Shown one piece after another: positions 44,454-52,626 of a stretch of 64,000 nt of DNA (its first letter is position 1; each line of letters opens with the position of its first letter). The stretch spans positions 211,725 through 275,724 of the forward strand of contig NZ_OCNH01000008.1 in NCBI RefSeq assembly GCF_900230225.1, in the 5' to 3' direction. This DNA comes from Spirosoma fluviale. GTDB taxonomy: Bacteria; Bacteroidota; Bacteroidia; Cytophagales; Spirosomataceae. Below the pieces are notes generated by a model. The model had not been told where the DNA came from. It worked only from the letters and a program-made list of their open reading frames with translations, and did no database searches. Both the position numbers and the translations under genes were made by a program.

Positions 44454-45143
44454 TTATTTTAACCACTTCAGCGCTTTTCCCTGTAACTGGATTTCCGCTT
44501 TTGTGGAAACTTGTTTTGTAAAGCTACCAATCTCACTATCATTTAGTTGCACACCACTTGAGTCCTGCACAATAGCCGCTAACGATTTGTAATGATCCGC
44601 GCCTAATACCGCAAAGCTGTTCTGACTGGCGGTCAACTGAAATGACCCGCTGGTGGTGCCCAGTTTATCCGTTCTCAACCGACTGTTTTTTAATAAAACG
44701 ACTAGCGTTTCAGGTGTAAACTGCCGTATGGTCAACCGCCCGTTGGTGATACGTAAGCTTTGTAAATCAGGTAATCGGAGTACCAGCCCGGCGGGTAGCT
44801 GATATTCTTTATCATCATGCGGGTTACGGCTCTCTCCTTCGTAATTCATCGTAAACGTGACAAATAAGGTGTCGCCTTGCTTCCGGGTACGGTACGAGTT
44901 CGCCATATTGGGCCAGAGTATGGCCTGAGCCGTATCCTTGCTCGGCTCAACGATAACTTCGGCGATTGGAGCGGCCTCGATGACCAGGTGTTTCGCCACC
45001 GACAACGCCCGGTGTTCGAAATCCTGATATGGATCGCTCCAATCCAGTTTATCGTATTGCTGCTTGAGCAGCACGTCGGTCGCCACCATGCCCGATAAGG
45101 TGATGATGGTCAATATGGCCAGTAGAATATGACTTGTTTTCAT
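44454..45143 (-). CDS. Single-span membrane protein with a GIN/DUF2807-like exported domain
   Basis: A 229-residue protein with an N-terminal membrane segment (about 6-24, uncleaved signal anchor) and an exported domain. The repeating short beta strands (VIVEPSKDTAQAIL, LRITNGRLTIRQF, LVVLLKNSRLRTDKLG, FQLTASQNSFAVL) resemble the beta-helical head of GIN (DUF2807) proteins, but the similarity is weak. It overlaps the GntR gene by 4 bases and is last in the ABC operon, so it probably serves the same envelope stress or transport task. No function is assigned. Confidence 0.7.
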   Translation of the reverse strand: MKTSHILLAILTIITLSGMVATDVLLKQQYDKLDWSDPYQDFEHRALSVAKHLVIEAAPIAEVIVEPSKDTAQAILWPNMANSYRTRKQGDTLFVTFTMNYEGESRNPHDDKEYQLPAGLVLRLPDLQSLRITNGRLTIRQFTPETLVVLLKNSRLRTDKLGTTSGSFQLTASQNSFAVLGADHYKSLAAIVQDSSGVQLNDSEIGSFTKQVSTKAEIQLQGKALKWLK

Positions 45144-45517
45144 TGCGCGTTCGTTGGGGCGTTTATGTAGTTTTCGTAACGGGTTTCGATTTCGCGGAGG
45201 TCGATACCCAGCAGGGTCAGGTTCTTAAAAAACAAAGGCAGGTCGTTCTGCAAAAACTGCTCCCGCCGGAAGGTTCGAATTTTGTCGGTGGCATCCTCCG
45301 TAGCGAAGTAGCCAATGCCCCGTTTGTTGGCAATCACTCCCTGTTGATTCAGAAATTCGTACGTCCGCATGACGGTATTTGGGTTTACTTCCAGATCAGC
45401 CGCCAGTTCTCTCACCGACGGAATTTTCTCATTGGCCGACCAGTGTCCCAGTAGAATCTGCTCACTAACATGTTCGGCTATCTGTAGATAAATGGCTTGT
45501 TTGTCTCGAAAATCCAT
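45140..45517 (-). CDS. YtrA-type GntR repressor
   Basis: A 125-residue regulator with a GntR winged helix (about 10-75: IYLQIAEHVSEQILLGHW, then KIPSVRELAADLEVNPNTV) and only a short helical tail (about 80-120) instead of a ligand-binding domain, the mark of the YtrA subfamily. Such proteins repress neighbouring ABC transporter genes. It lies in the middle of the operon, overlapping the next gene by 4 bases and 2 bases after the permease. A palindrome 16 bases upstream of the ATPase start fits a YtrA-type operator (separate entry). Confidence 0.9.
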   Translation of the reverse strand: MDFRDKQAIYLQIAEHVSEQILLGHWSANEKIPSVRELAADLEVNPNTVMRTYEFLNQQGVIANKRGIGYFATEDATDKIRTFRREQFLQNDLPLFFKNLTLLGIDLREIETRYENYINAPTNAQ

Positions 45518-45519
45518 CG

Positions 45520-46320
45520 CTATACCTCCCGTTCTTTAAGTCTGAAATAAGCGGTGATGTATAGAATCACAACCGCTATTATGCCTACTGCGTAGCGAAT
45601 TTGATTGCCTATGGGCTGCGGAAGGTCGATCATACGATAGTTCTTTTCATTGATCGGCGAAGGAACGCCAAGACGATTAAAGGGACCGGCCATATTATCT
45701 CCCCCCAAGTCAATGAAACTCCCCAGAATTAGCGTATTTACGATCACTCCGATGAAAATGAGAAGGAATGCCAATACGGCCACCAAGGGAAGGCTGTACC
45801 GTCGTACTACCAGCAGGAAGGCGAGTGCAAACGGATGAAGCAACGCAGTGAATACAACCAACTGTAGCGGGATAAACCCGTCAAATGCATAGTATGCAGT
45901 AAGAGCAGGCGTTCCGGTGGGCCACTCTTTGCTATTGACGTATTGAACACCGGCGGCATCTACCAACACAAAAAGCAAAAGATAGACAACCACAAACCCA
46001 ACCCCGGAAACAAGCCACAGGAGCCCTAATTTCTCCAGTTGAGAGGCTGGCTGCATCAGATACGTCATGGTCCGCTCTTTATGATTCAACGCTTCTGTCT
46101 GTTGCCAGATAAACACGTACCAGGCAGCCCAGCCAATAAAGAAAAACGGAATACTGCGGTTACGCTCCACAGCCAACGGATTACCATTGTAAACGATAAG
46201 CGATACAGCCACTAGAATAACTAGTAACAGGGCCATATTGGCCAACAACTGCCCCCGGTTGTCGGTAAAATATTTGTTGGCTAATCGCCCAAAACGACTA
46301 AATGAAAATGTCTGGTTCAT
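45520..46320 (-). CDS. ABC transporter permease
   Basis: A 266-residue inner-membrane protein with six hydrophobic segments (about 28-48, 60-75, 103-125, 150-170, 180-205 and 240-258), matching the ABC-2-like permeases paired with YtrA-type regulators. There is no recognisable sequence motif beyond the membrane pattern. It overlaps the ATPase gene by 4 bases, so the two are translationally coupled. Exported substrate unknown. Confidence 0.85.
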   Translation of the reverse strand: MNQTFSFSRFGRLANKYFTDNRGQLLANMALLLVILVAVSLIVYNGNPLAVERNRSIPFFFIGWAAWYVFIWQQTEALNHKERTMTYLMQPASQLEKLGLLWLVSGVGFVVVYLLLFVLVDAAGVQYVNSKEWPTGTPALTAYYAFDGFIPLQLVVFTALLHPFALAFLLVVRRYSLPLVAVLAFLLIFIGVIVNTLILGSFIDLGGDNMAGPFNRLGVPSPINEKNYRMIDLPQPIGNQIRYAVGIIAVVILYITAYFRLKEREV

Positions 46321-47189
46321 ATTGAAGCGAGGGTTGAGGTGGATGCAAATAATTGCTGAATACGCGCTGGCTCTGCCTGCACCGTGTTGAAAAGCCGTTC
46401 CAGATCCAGCCGACTCGGTTCGCCCATGGGATTTTCGGCCACAATAGCATAGCCCCCAACCGCCCGTTCTGAATACAGAATCGCTCTGTTTTTATCCAGT
46501 TCAGACACCAGGCCGAACCAGAGCCGGGCCGTAATTTCTTCAACGGTAGCTTTCAGCGCAACGGTCATGTGTGAACGCGAACGTTCGGCCAGAATCACGA
46601 TGGGGTCGATCAGGGCTTCGAGATCGCGCACCTGATGGGTGGAAATCACGACCGTCCGGTTTTCGTTCACAGCTCCGGCCACCAACCGCCGAAACTGGCT
46701 CTTCGACGGAATATCCAGGCCGTTGGTCGGCTCATCCATGAGTAAGACTGCGGTGTTGGTTGCCAGACCAAACCCGATCAATACTTTCTTCTTCTGGCCA
46801 TACGAAAGTTCACTGAGCTTTTGGTTGTCTGTAAGGCCAAACTCGCGGATGTAAGCCGCCATTTGCGCCCGATCGAAGCGGGGATAAAACGGCGCGTTAC
46901 TGTCGACAAATTGTTTTATTCGCACGGCGGGGAGGTAGAATTCTTCGGGCACCAGAAACAGATCCTCCAGAAAAGCCGGTTGCCGGTTTTCAGGCATGTA
47001 CTCCCCCACCCGAATAGACCCAGATTTTGGGTACAGCAAGCCAGCCAGTAGCCGAAACAAGGTCGACTTTCCGGCCCCATTCGGCCCGAGCAACCCGTAA
47101 ATAGAACCAGGCGAAAGCGTTAGGTTCAATCCCTCGTACAAAGGTTTACCCCGCTTGTAGCCAAACGATACCTCGCGAAACTCAATCAT
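46317..47189 (-). CDS. ABC transporter ATP-binding protein
   Basis: A 290-residue ATPase. Walker A is GLLGPNGAGKSTL (about 33-45), Walker B is VLLMDEPTNGLD and the switch His is in VISTHQVRDLE. The signature motif reads LSYGQKKK instead of LSGGQ, a variant seen in this group. The C-terminal 80 residues (about 210-290) form an extra domain. First gene of the operon ATPase-permease-GntR-membrane protein. The export substrate is not known; YtrA-type systems often respond to cell-wall antibiotics. Confidence 0.93.
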   Translation of the reverse strand: MIEFREVSFGYKRGKPLYEGLNLTLSPGSIYGLLGPNGAGKSTLFRLLAGLLYPKSGSIRVGEYMPENRQPAFLEDLFLVPEEFYLPAVRIKQFVDSNAPFYPRFDRAQMAAYIREFGLTDNQKLSELSYGQKKKVLIGFGLATNTAVLLMDEPTNGLDIPSKSQFRRLVAGAVNENRTVVISTHQVRDLEALIDPIVILAERSRSHMTVALKATVEEITARLWFGLVSELDKNRAILYSERAVGGYAIVAENPMGEPSRLDLERLFNTVQAEPARIQQLFASTSTLASI

Positions 47190-47204
47190 AAACTAACCCG
47201 TTTT

Positions 47205-47228
47205 AGTGTATTAGTTAAATAGTACACC
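47205..47228. promoter_or_regulatory. Candidate YtrA/GntR operator
   Basis: AGTGTA, 12 bases, TACACC forms an imperfect palindrome with 9 of 11 pairs matched across 47206-47227, 16 bases upstream of the ATPase start. The published YtrA site is, as I recall, AGTGTA-13 bases-TACACT, so this is a close relative. It is well placed for autorepression of the operon. Confidence 0.65.
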
Positions 47229-47290
47229 ACAATAGTAGATACGGTATTTATTTAAGTCAAGTATTTAACAGCATTTAATTTTTAGGGCAT

Positions 47291-47317
47291 AAAAAAAACC
47301 TCCTATCATAGGAGGTT
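47291..47317 (-). terminator. Terminator of the small secreted protein gene
   Basis: AACCTCCTA (47297-47305) and TAGGAGGTT (47309-47317) pair perfectly around TCA. On the minus strand eight T follow the hairpin. Confidence 0.9.
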
Positions 47318-47350
47318 CCTGTAGTGCCGACCGTTCCTGTAGTACCGAGT

Positions 47351-47683
47351 CTACTGGTTCGACGATTTGGGCGTTTTCTTCTTTGCCTTCACGTTCGATG
47401 GGCCGGTTCTAACACTACTGGCAGCATCCACTTTCGTTGTGCCGCGATTTGGCGAACTTCCGTTTGCCTGGTATTGATCATTAGTCAGGCCGGTACCGGT
47501 CGAAGCGCCGTTGCTACCGTCGTGCGTGTTAGCCGCCGACGGATTTGAGCGGGCCGCATCATTAGCCGAAATAGTGCCTGTTGACGACTTGTTGTCATTT
47601 GTACGACGAGGCTGCTTTTGTTGAGCAGCGGCTGTTCCGGCAAGAGCCAATACCAGCACAACGGTTGAAAGTGAGTTGATCAT
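47351..47683 (-). CDS. Small secreted, low-complexity hypothetical protein
   Basis: A 110-residue protein with a signal peptide (about 1-20, ending AAAQ) and a mature part made of Asn, Ser, Thr, Gly, Ala, Lys and Gln, with no hydrophobic core. It ends in a basic tail (KAKKKTPKSSNQ). It is probably disordered and periplasmic or secreted. It has its own terminator and stands between the ABC operon and prfC. Function unknown. Confidence 0.65.
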   Translation of the reverse strand: MINSLSTVVLVLALAGTAAAQQKQPRRTNDNKSSTGTISANDAARSNPSAANTHDGSNGASTGTGLTNDQYQANGSSPNRGTTKVDAASSVRTGPSNVKAKKKTPKSSNQ

Positions 47684-47721
47684 TGGTTTTTAAATTAACG
47701 TGAGTAATAGGAACCAAAGCA

Positions 47722-47784
47722 TTCAAAAAGCCGGATCACGACTCTTAAGGCTAGCCCAAAGAACCGTAATCCGGCTTTTTCGAA
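47722..47784. terminator. Hairpin between prfC and the small secreted protein gene
   Basis: AAAAAGCCGGAT (47725-47736) pairs with ATCCGGCTTTTT (47769-47780), with TTC and GAA at the outer edges. The T-run forms in both directions. It is about 60 bases past the prfC stop and so is its likely terminator. Confidence 0.7.
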
Positions 47785-47843
47785 CATCCTGACAGGTATA
47801 ACTAATCAGGACTCATGAGGTTTTATTAATCTGTATAGACTGC

Positions 47844-49439
47844 TTACGCTGCTACCTTAAACTCCGAAGTCAGGTGGAAGGTAACATCCGGATTATTCTG
47901 CTGATTCATACGCAACATCCAGTCCGATTCGGCGAGGAAAACAGGGTTCTGATCTTTGTCGTACGCAATCTGGTTGCCTTTCAGGCGAATAAACTCCGCT
48001 AGTTTAACCGGGTTATCGGCCGTGATCCAGCAGGCTTTGGTATAGTTGAGCGGTACCCAGCGGCATTTGGCCCCGTATTCATTTTCCAGTCGGTACTGGA
48101 TAACCTCAAACTGAAGTTCACCGACGGTGCCAACAATTTTCCGGTTACCCAATTCGAGCGTGAACAACTGCGCTACGCCCTCGTCGGTCAACTGCTGAAT
48201 TCCTTTATCCAACTGCTTCGATTTCATGGGGTCCAGATTCACCAATTCTTTGAAAATCTCTGGCGAAAAGCTCGGGATTCCCTGAAACTGTAGTTCCTCG
48301 CCTTCCGTCAGGGTATCACCAATTTTAAATGTACCCGTATCGTACAGACCGACCACGTCGCCGGGGAATCCTTCTTCAACCACGCTCTTGCTATCTGCCA
48401 TGAAACTGAACGGGCTGGCAAACCGAACATTTTTGTCCAGACGGGTATGGTGATAAAACTTATTACGCTCAAATACGCCCGAGCATATCCGCAAAAAAGC
48501 AATGCGATCGCGGTGGCGCGGATCGAGGTTGGCGTGGATCTTGAAGACAAAGCCGCTGAAATTCTTTTCGCCGGGCAACACTTCCCGCTTATCGGTTGGG
48601 CGTGCGATGGGCTCCGGCGAAATGTCGCAGAAACCTTCGAGCAGTTCCTTCACCCCAAAGTTGTTAACCGCCGACCCGAAGAACACGGGGGCCAGTTTAC
48701 CATCCAGATACGCCTGCCGGTCAAAGCTATCGTAAACGCCGTCAATCAGTTCAACATCTTCGCGAAGCTGAGCCGCGTCGCGCTGCCCTACCTTTACATC
48801 GAGCAGATCATCGGCCAGGTCGATGGGTAAAACGTCGGCTTCTACTTTGGTTTTGTTGGCTTTGAAGAAATATAACTTTTTCTCGATCAGGCTATAAACG
48901 CCTTTAAAATCGGAACCCATATTGACCGGCCAGGTCATCGGTCGAACCCGGATATTCAGCTTCTCTTCCAGTTCGTCGAGCAGGTCGAATGGATTGCGGC
49001 CTTCGCGGTCAAGTTTATTGATAAAGATAATAACCGGTGTGTCGCGCATCCGGCACACTTCCATCAGGCGCTCGGTTTGTTCCTCAACCCCTTTCACACA
49101 GTCAATGACCAGAATAACACTGTCCACGGCGGTCAGCGTTCGGTAGGTATCTTCCGCGAAATCTTTGTGGCCCGGTGTATCGAGGATATTGATCTTCAAC
49201 TTATCGTACTCGAACGTCATTACCGACGTGGCCACGGAAATACCGCGCTGCTTCTCAATTTCCATGAAATCGGAGGTAGCGGTTTTCTTTATTTTATTGG
49301 ACTTAACAGCCCCGGCCGTTTGAATGGCCCCTCCAAAAAGCAGGAGCTTTTCGGTGAGCGTTGTTTTACCGGCATCAGGGTGACTAATGATGGCGAACGT
49401 CCGTCGACGGGCCGTTTCAGCCTGTATATTCGTTTGCAT
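47844..49439 (-). CDS. prfC: Peptide chain release factor 3
   Basis: A 531-residue GTPase that recycles RF1/RF2 from the ribosome. I start at the ATG at 49439 (MQTNIQAETARRR); a longer frame exists upstream, but its 51 residues contain no plausible protein and overlap a terminator. The G1 motif is SHPDAGKTTLTEK, followed by the switch region DTPGHKDFAEDT and NKLDREGR. The total length is close to the E. coli protein's 529. A minus-strand TATCTTTG element 20 bases before the ATG could be its -7 box. Confidence 0.95.
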   Translation of the reverse strand: MQTNIQAETARRRTFAIISHPDAGKTTLTEKLLLFGGAIQTAGAVKSNKIKKTATSDFMEIEKQRGISVATSVMTFEYDKLKINILDTPGHKDFAEDTYRTLTAVDSVILVIDCVKGVEEQTERLMEVCRMRDTPVIIFINKLDREGRNPFDLLDELEEKLNIRVRPMTWPVNMGSDFKGVYSLIEKKLYFFKANKTKVEADVLPIDLADDLLDVKVGQRDAAQLREDVELIDGVYDSFDRQAYLDGKLAPVFFGSAVNNFGVKELLEGFCDISPEPIARPTDKREVLPGEKNFSGFVFKIHANLDPRHRDRIAFLRICSGVFERNKFYHHTRLDKNVRFASPFSFMADSKSVVEEGFPGDVVGLYDTGTFKIGDTLTEGEELQFQGIPSFSPEIFKELVNLDPMKSKQLDKGIQQLTDEGVAQLFTLELGNRKIVGTVGELQFEVIQYRLENEYGAKCRWVPLNYTKACWITADNPVKLAEFIRLKGNQIAYDKDQNPVFLAESDWMLRMNQQNNPDVTFHLTSEFKVAA

Positions 49440-49458
49440 TATTCTCAGAATCAAGATA

Positions 49459-49466
49459 CAAAGATA
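49459..49466 (-). promoter_or_regulatory. Possible -7 element of prfC
   Basis: The minus strand reads TATCTTTG at 49466-49459, an exact TAnnTTTG match, about 20 bases before the prfC ATG. No TTTG box at the usual distance, so support is partial. Confidence 0.4.
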
Positions 49467-49467
49467 C

Positions 49468-49555
49468 AAAAAAAAGCGAAGGGCAGAGGGGCGGGGGCAG
49501 AGGGTGAACGATAGGGAATTGATATGTTGCCCTCTACCCAAGCCCCTCTGCCCTT
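49468..49555 (-). terminator. Terminator of the DUF423 gene
   Basis: AAGGGCAGAGGGGC (49479-49492) and GCCCCTCTGCCCTT (49542-49555) pair perfectly. Read on the minus strand, a long T-run (complement of the A-run at 49468-49475) follows. The arm starts inside the DUF423 stop region. Confidence 0.85.
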
Positions 49556-49932
49556 TACAAAAACGCCCAGAACAGCAGTGCCCAGCCGGCAATCATGCCG
49601 AGACCACCAATGGGGGTTATCGCGCCGAGCCACGTTATGCCGGTAAAGCACAGGACATACAGGGAGCCCGAAAAAATAAGGACACCGCCTAACATGGAAT
49701 AGCCCGACCAGTTAAGCAACTTCACAATGGTGGGGTTAGTACCAAAGGTATGCATCAGTAACCCGATTAGCACGAGGGCAAGAGCGTGGTAAAACTGGTA
49801 TTTAACCGCCGTTTCGAAGGTAGCGGTACGACCGGATGCGTCGAGCATAGTACGCAACGCATGGGCACCGAATGCGCCGAGACCAACGCCTATCAGGCCC
49901 AGAACGGCCCCGGATTGAATAAAGAATTTCAT
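49555..49932 (-). CDS. DUF423 family membrane protein
   Basis: A 125-residue membrane protein with four hydrophobic segments (about 5-25, 50-65, 75-95 and 100-122). GLGAFGAHALRTMLDA and YQFYHALALVLIGLL are hallmarks of DUF423 (YgdD-type) proteins. Function is not established in any organism to my knowledge. It lies between prfC and the YggS-type gene on the same strand. Confidence 0.88.
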   Translation of the reverse strand: MKFFIQSGAVLGLIGVGLGAFGAHALRTMLDASGRTATFETAVKYQFYHALALVLIGLLMHTFGTNPTIVKLLNWSGYSMLGGVLIFSGSLYVLCFTGITWLGAITPIGGLGMIAGWALLFWAFL

Positions 49933-50057
49933 AGTGTCTAAACCGCCGGGCTGCCCCGGAAAATTTTAATGAGCTTACAACTGATTTTTATGCTTTTACG
50001 TCCAAATCTTGAAAATCCTTTTAATCTTGTTAAAATCTTGCGGGGCCGCCCGGCGGT

Positions 50058-50717
50058 TCAGATTCTACTTCCAAAAATAGCGCTGCCAACCCGAACCAGC
50101 GTACTCCCCTCCTCCACGGCAATGCGGTAGTCACCACTCATACCCATGGACAGTTCCTGAAACTGAATCATGGGCCGCTGAATCTGGGCGAGTCGGTCAT
50201 ACAATTGCTTCAAACCCCGAAACTCCAGACGTACTTTATCGGTATCATCCGTATTGGTAGCTAAGCCCATCAAACCAACAATCCGCACATTCGGTAAGTT
50301 ATCCAGTTCGGGCGCGTTCAGTAAAGTTTCTGCTTCTTCTGCTGAAAGACCGAACTTTGTTTCTTCATCGGCAATGTAGATTTGCAACAGACAGTCGATT
50401 ACCCGATTGTGTTTGGCGGCCTGTTTATTTATTTCCTGCAACAGTTTCAGACTATCGACCGAGTGAATGAGCGCTACAAACGGGGCAATGTATTTGACTT
50501 TATTGGTTTGCAAATGCCCAATCAAGTGCCATTGTACATCGGCGGGTAATTGTGGCTGTTTATCAGCCATTTCCTGCACTTTATTTTCACCAAACCGGCG
50601 GCAACCAGCCTCATATGCTTCGCGCAGTAACTCGACAGGCTTCGTTTTAGTAACAGCAATCAGCTTAGCCTTGTCGTGTAATTGACTCTCAATCAGGCGA
50701 ATTGTATCGGCGATCAT
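50058..50717 (-). CDS. YggS/PLPBP-type pyridoxal phosphate homeostasis protein
   Basis: A 219-residue protein with the alanine-racemase-like barrel of the YggS (PLP-binding protein) family, which buffers free PLP and affects amino-acid metabolism. The PLP lysine is Lys24 in LIAVTKTKP. RFGENKVQEM, WHLIGHLQTNK and SMGMSGDYRIAVEEGSTLVRVG follow as in the family. It lacks the racemase C-terminal domain, as expected. A minus-strand TATATTTG element lies 47 bases upstream. Confidence 0.93.
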   Translation of the reverse strand: MIADTIRLIESQLHDKAKLIAVTKTKPVELLREAYEAGCRRFGENKVQEMADKQPQLPADVQWHLIGHLQTNKVKYIAPFVALIHSVDSLKLLQEINKQAAKHNRVIDCLLQIYIADEETKFGLSAEEAETLLNAPELDNLPNVRIVGLMGLATNTDDTDKVRLEFRGLKQLYDRLAQIQRPMIQFQELSMGMSGDYRIAVEEGSTLVRVGSAIFGSRI

Positions 50718-50763
50718 AATGAGAAAGGTAGTAGTCCTGAACTAATGGTTTATTAATATTGTG

Positions 50764-50771
50764 CAAATATA
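50764..50771 (-). promoter_or_regulatory. Possible -7 element of the YggS-type gene
   Basis: The minus strand reads TATATTTG at 50771-50764, an exact TAnnTTTG match, 47 bases before the ATG. No good TTTG box is seen at the expected distance. Confidence 0.4.
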
Positions 50772-50847
50772 GGTTTGAGAACTAAGCCTAAAGGCGTAGT
50801 TTGTGGCCAAAAACAGGCATTACCAAACAATAAACCATAATGTAGTT

Positions 50848-50855
50848 TAGTTTTG
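50848..50855 (+). promoter_or_regulatory. Possible -7 element of the coiled-coil protein gene
   Basis: TAGTTTTG is an exact TAnnTTTG match, 36 bases before the ATG. No TTTG box lies 19-21 bases upstream, so this is position-based support only. Confidence 0.4.
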
Positions 50856-50890
50856 GAAAGGATTTTAACATCAACTCTTCAGTTTAACAC

Positions 50891-51841
50891 ATGACCCCAA
50901 TGGAACCTAGACCCCAACCCCGGAATAATAGTCGTAGTTACTTATTGGCGGCTTTATTAATTCTGGCTGCCCTTAATGTACTGCTGCTTTATTTCTACTA
51001 TCAGGAGCGGCAGGACAACAAGACAAAAGACGCAACCATTGCAGCAAAAACAGAAGAGGTTCTCATTGCTAAAACAAAACTTGATTCGATTTCGACTCAA
51101 TTGGACGAAAAAATCGCCGAAATTCGTCAATTAGGCGGTAGTGTCGATTCACTGATGAAGATAAAGGCTCAGCTTGAAGTCGATAAGCGCGAACTCAAAA
51201 ATGTAGGTTCGTTCGATAGCAAGAAGTACGATCAGAAAATTCGCAATTATCAATCCTTACTAGCCCAAAAAGACCAGGAAATCGCCCGTCTGAAAGAGGA
51301 AAATGGCGTTCTGTCGCAACAGAATCAAACGTTGGCTCAGGAGAACAGTGGCTTAAAATCGGAGAAGCAAAGCCTGAGCGACTCGGTCGTATCGGTCACG
51401 ATCAAGAATCAGGAGTTGGCCGAGAAAGTCACTATAGCGGCTGCCCTCAGGGCCGAAACCGTAACGGTGACGGGTGTCAATGCCAAAGGAAAAGAAACTG
51501 ACGGCGGGGAGTACAAAGCGAAGAGAACGGATAAGGTGCATATCTCCATGCAGTTATCGCCCAATGGTTTGGCTAAAAAGGACGAGAAACTATTGTACAT
51601 CCGGATTATTGACCCCAATGGCGCGGTTGTCTCTGATCTCGCCACCGGCTCGGGAGAGTTCATGTACAATAACCAGGGAATGATTTACACGGCTATGCAG
51701 AAATTCACCTTCGATAACACCCGGCAACGGCTCGACTTTTACTATGGACGGGGCGGTCAGCGATTTATTGAGGGTAAACACACCGTTGAGGTCTATTGCG
51801 AAGGATTTAGAATTGGTGATGGCGAGTTTACGATAAAATAA
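50891..51841 (+). CDS. Membrane-anchored coiled-coil protein
   Basis: A 316-residue protein with one N-terminal transmembrane helix (about 17-36: SYLLAALLILAALNVLLLYF) and a long coiled coil (about 45-175, rich in Gln, Lys, Glu and Leu). A compact C-terminal domain (about 195-316) has beta-strand character with KVHISMQLSPNGLA and RQRLDFYYGRGGQRF. It probably sits in the inner membrane with the coil and head in the periplasm. Similar proteins occur across Bacteroidota without known function. It ends just before the 34-bp-arm hairpin ahead of rpsF. Confidence 0.78.
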   Translation: MTPMEPRPQPRNNSRSYLLAALLILAALNVLLLYFYYQERQDNKTKDATIAAKTEEVLIAKTKLDSISTQLDEKIAEIRQLGGSVDSLMKIKAQLEVDKRELKNVGSFDSKKYDQKIRNYQSLLAQKDQEIARLKEENGVLSQQNQTLAQENSGLKSEKQSLSDSVVSVTIKNQELAEKVTIAAALRAETVTVTGVNAKGKETDGGEYKAKRTDKVHISMQLSPNGLAKKDEKLLYIRIIDPNGAVVSDLATGSGEFMYNNQGMIYTAMQKFTFDNTRQRLDFYYGRGGQRFIEGKHTVEVYCEGFRIGDGEFTIK

Positions 51842-51842
51842 T

Positions 51843-51924
51843 AAGTTGTGAGTACCAAGTAGTAAGGGGCTGGCACATGAGATTCTCGTCGTGCCAGCCC
51901 CTTACTACTTGGTACTCACAACTT
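51843..51924 (+). terminator. Exceptionally long perfect hairpin before rpsF
   Basis: Perfect 34-base arms (51843-51876 and 51891-51924) around a 14-base loop, immediately after the stop of the coiled-coil gene. It contains the unit AGTACCAAGTAGTAAG, and similar TAGTAAG units recur at 51924-51930 and between rpsR and rplI. There is no T-run just after it, so termination is plausible but may not be its only role. Confidence 0.7.
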
Positions 51925-51937
51925 ACTACTAGTCACC

Positions 51938-51968
51938 TTTGCATTTGTCTATTTTTTTCTTACCTTTG
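51938..51968 (+). promoter_or_regulatory. Bacteroidota consensus promoter of the ribosomal protein operon
   Basis: TTTG (51938-51941), 19 bases, TACCTTTG (51961-51968) is a textbook Bacteroidota promoter. It ends 29 bases before the rpsF ATG, so the leader is about 20-25 bases. Confidence 0.88.
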
Positions 51969-51997
51969 CGCCCTCATTTCAAACAAATTACAAAAAA

Positions 51998-52372
51998 ATG
52001 TTTCCTAACAATTACGAGACGGTGTTCATTTTAACTCCCGTTTTATCTGAAGCTCAGATGAAGGACGCCGTTGACAAGTTTCGTAAAGTGCTGACCGATA
52101 ACGGTGCGGAACTTGTTCATGAAGACCACATGGGCCTGCGTAAGCTAGCCTATCCAATTCAGCATAAGAACACGGGTTACTACCAACTCTTCGAGTTTAA
52201 GGCCCCCGGCACGATCATCGAGAAACTCAACACTGAGTATCTTCGTGACGAGCGGATCATCCGTCACCTGACGGTTTCGCTCGACAAGCACGCTGTTGCC
52301 TACAACGATCGTAAGCGCAATGGTTTAGTGGGTAAGAAAAAACAAACCGAAAACGCCGGGGAGGCCAAGTAA
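51998..52372 (+). CDS. rpsF: Ribosomal protein S6
   Basis: A 124-residue small-subunit protein with the S6 fold: NYETVFILTPVLSEAQMKDAV, then GLRKLAYPIQHKNTGYY and LNTEYLRDERIIRHLTV. It binds the platform of the 30S subunit with S18. The C-terminal 20 residues are basic and Asn/Lys-rich, as in other Bacteroidota. First gene of rpsF-rpsR-rplI with its own consensus promoter. Confidence 0.97.
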   Translation: MFPNNYETVFILTPVLSEAQMKDAVDKFRKVLTDNGAELVHEDHMGLRKLAYPIQHKNTGYYQLFEFKAPGTIIEKLNTEYLRDERIIRHLTVSLDKHAVAYNDRKRNGLVGKKKQTENAGEAK

Positions 52373-52374
52373 TC

Positions 52375-52626
52375 ATGAGTCTGCAAAACGAATCTGTCTC
52401 GAAAACCGAGAACCGCAAAAAATACGACCGTTTCAAGAAAGCCGGTATCAAATATATCGACTACAAAGACGGCAACTTCCTGCTGAAATTACTGAACGAG
52501 CAAGGTAAAATCCTTCCCCGTCGGTTAACTGGCACAACCCTGAAAAACCAGCGCAAAGTGGCCCAGGCTGTCAAACGCGCTCGCCATCTGGCCATACTGC
52601 CATACGTAGGCGATTCACTGAAATAA
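52375..52626 (+). CDS. rpsR: Ribosomal protein S18
   Basis: An 83-residue basic protein with the S18 core: YIDYKDGNFLLKLLNEQGKI, ILPRRLTGT and QRKVAQAVKRARHLAILPYV. It starts 2 bases after rpsF, so the two are translationally coupled. It forms a heterodimer with S6 on the 30S platform. Confidence 0.97.
   Translation: MSLQNESVSKTENRKKYDRFKKAGIKYIDYKDGNFLLKLLNEQGKILPRRLTGTTLKNQRKVAQAVKRARHLAILPYVGDSLK

Noticed and set aside
49440..49592. Longer start of prfC
   Set aside because: The extra residues are translated from a terminator hairpin and have no counterpart in release factor 3.
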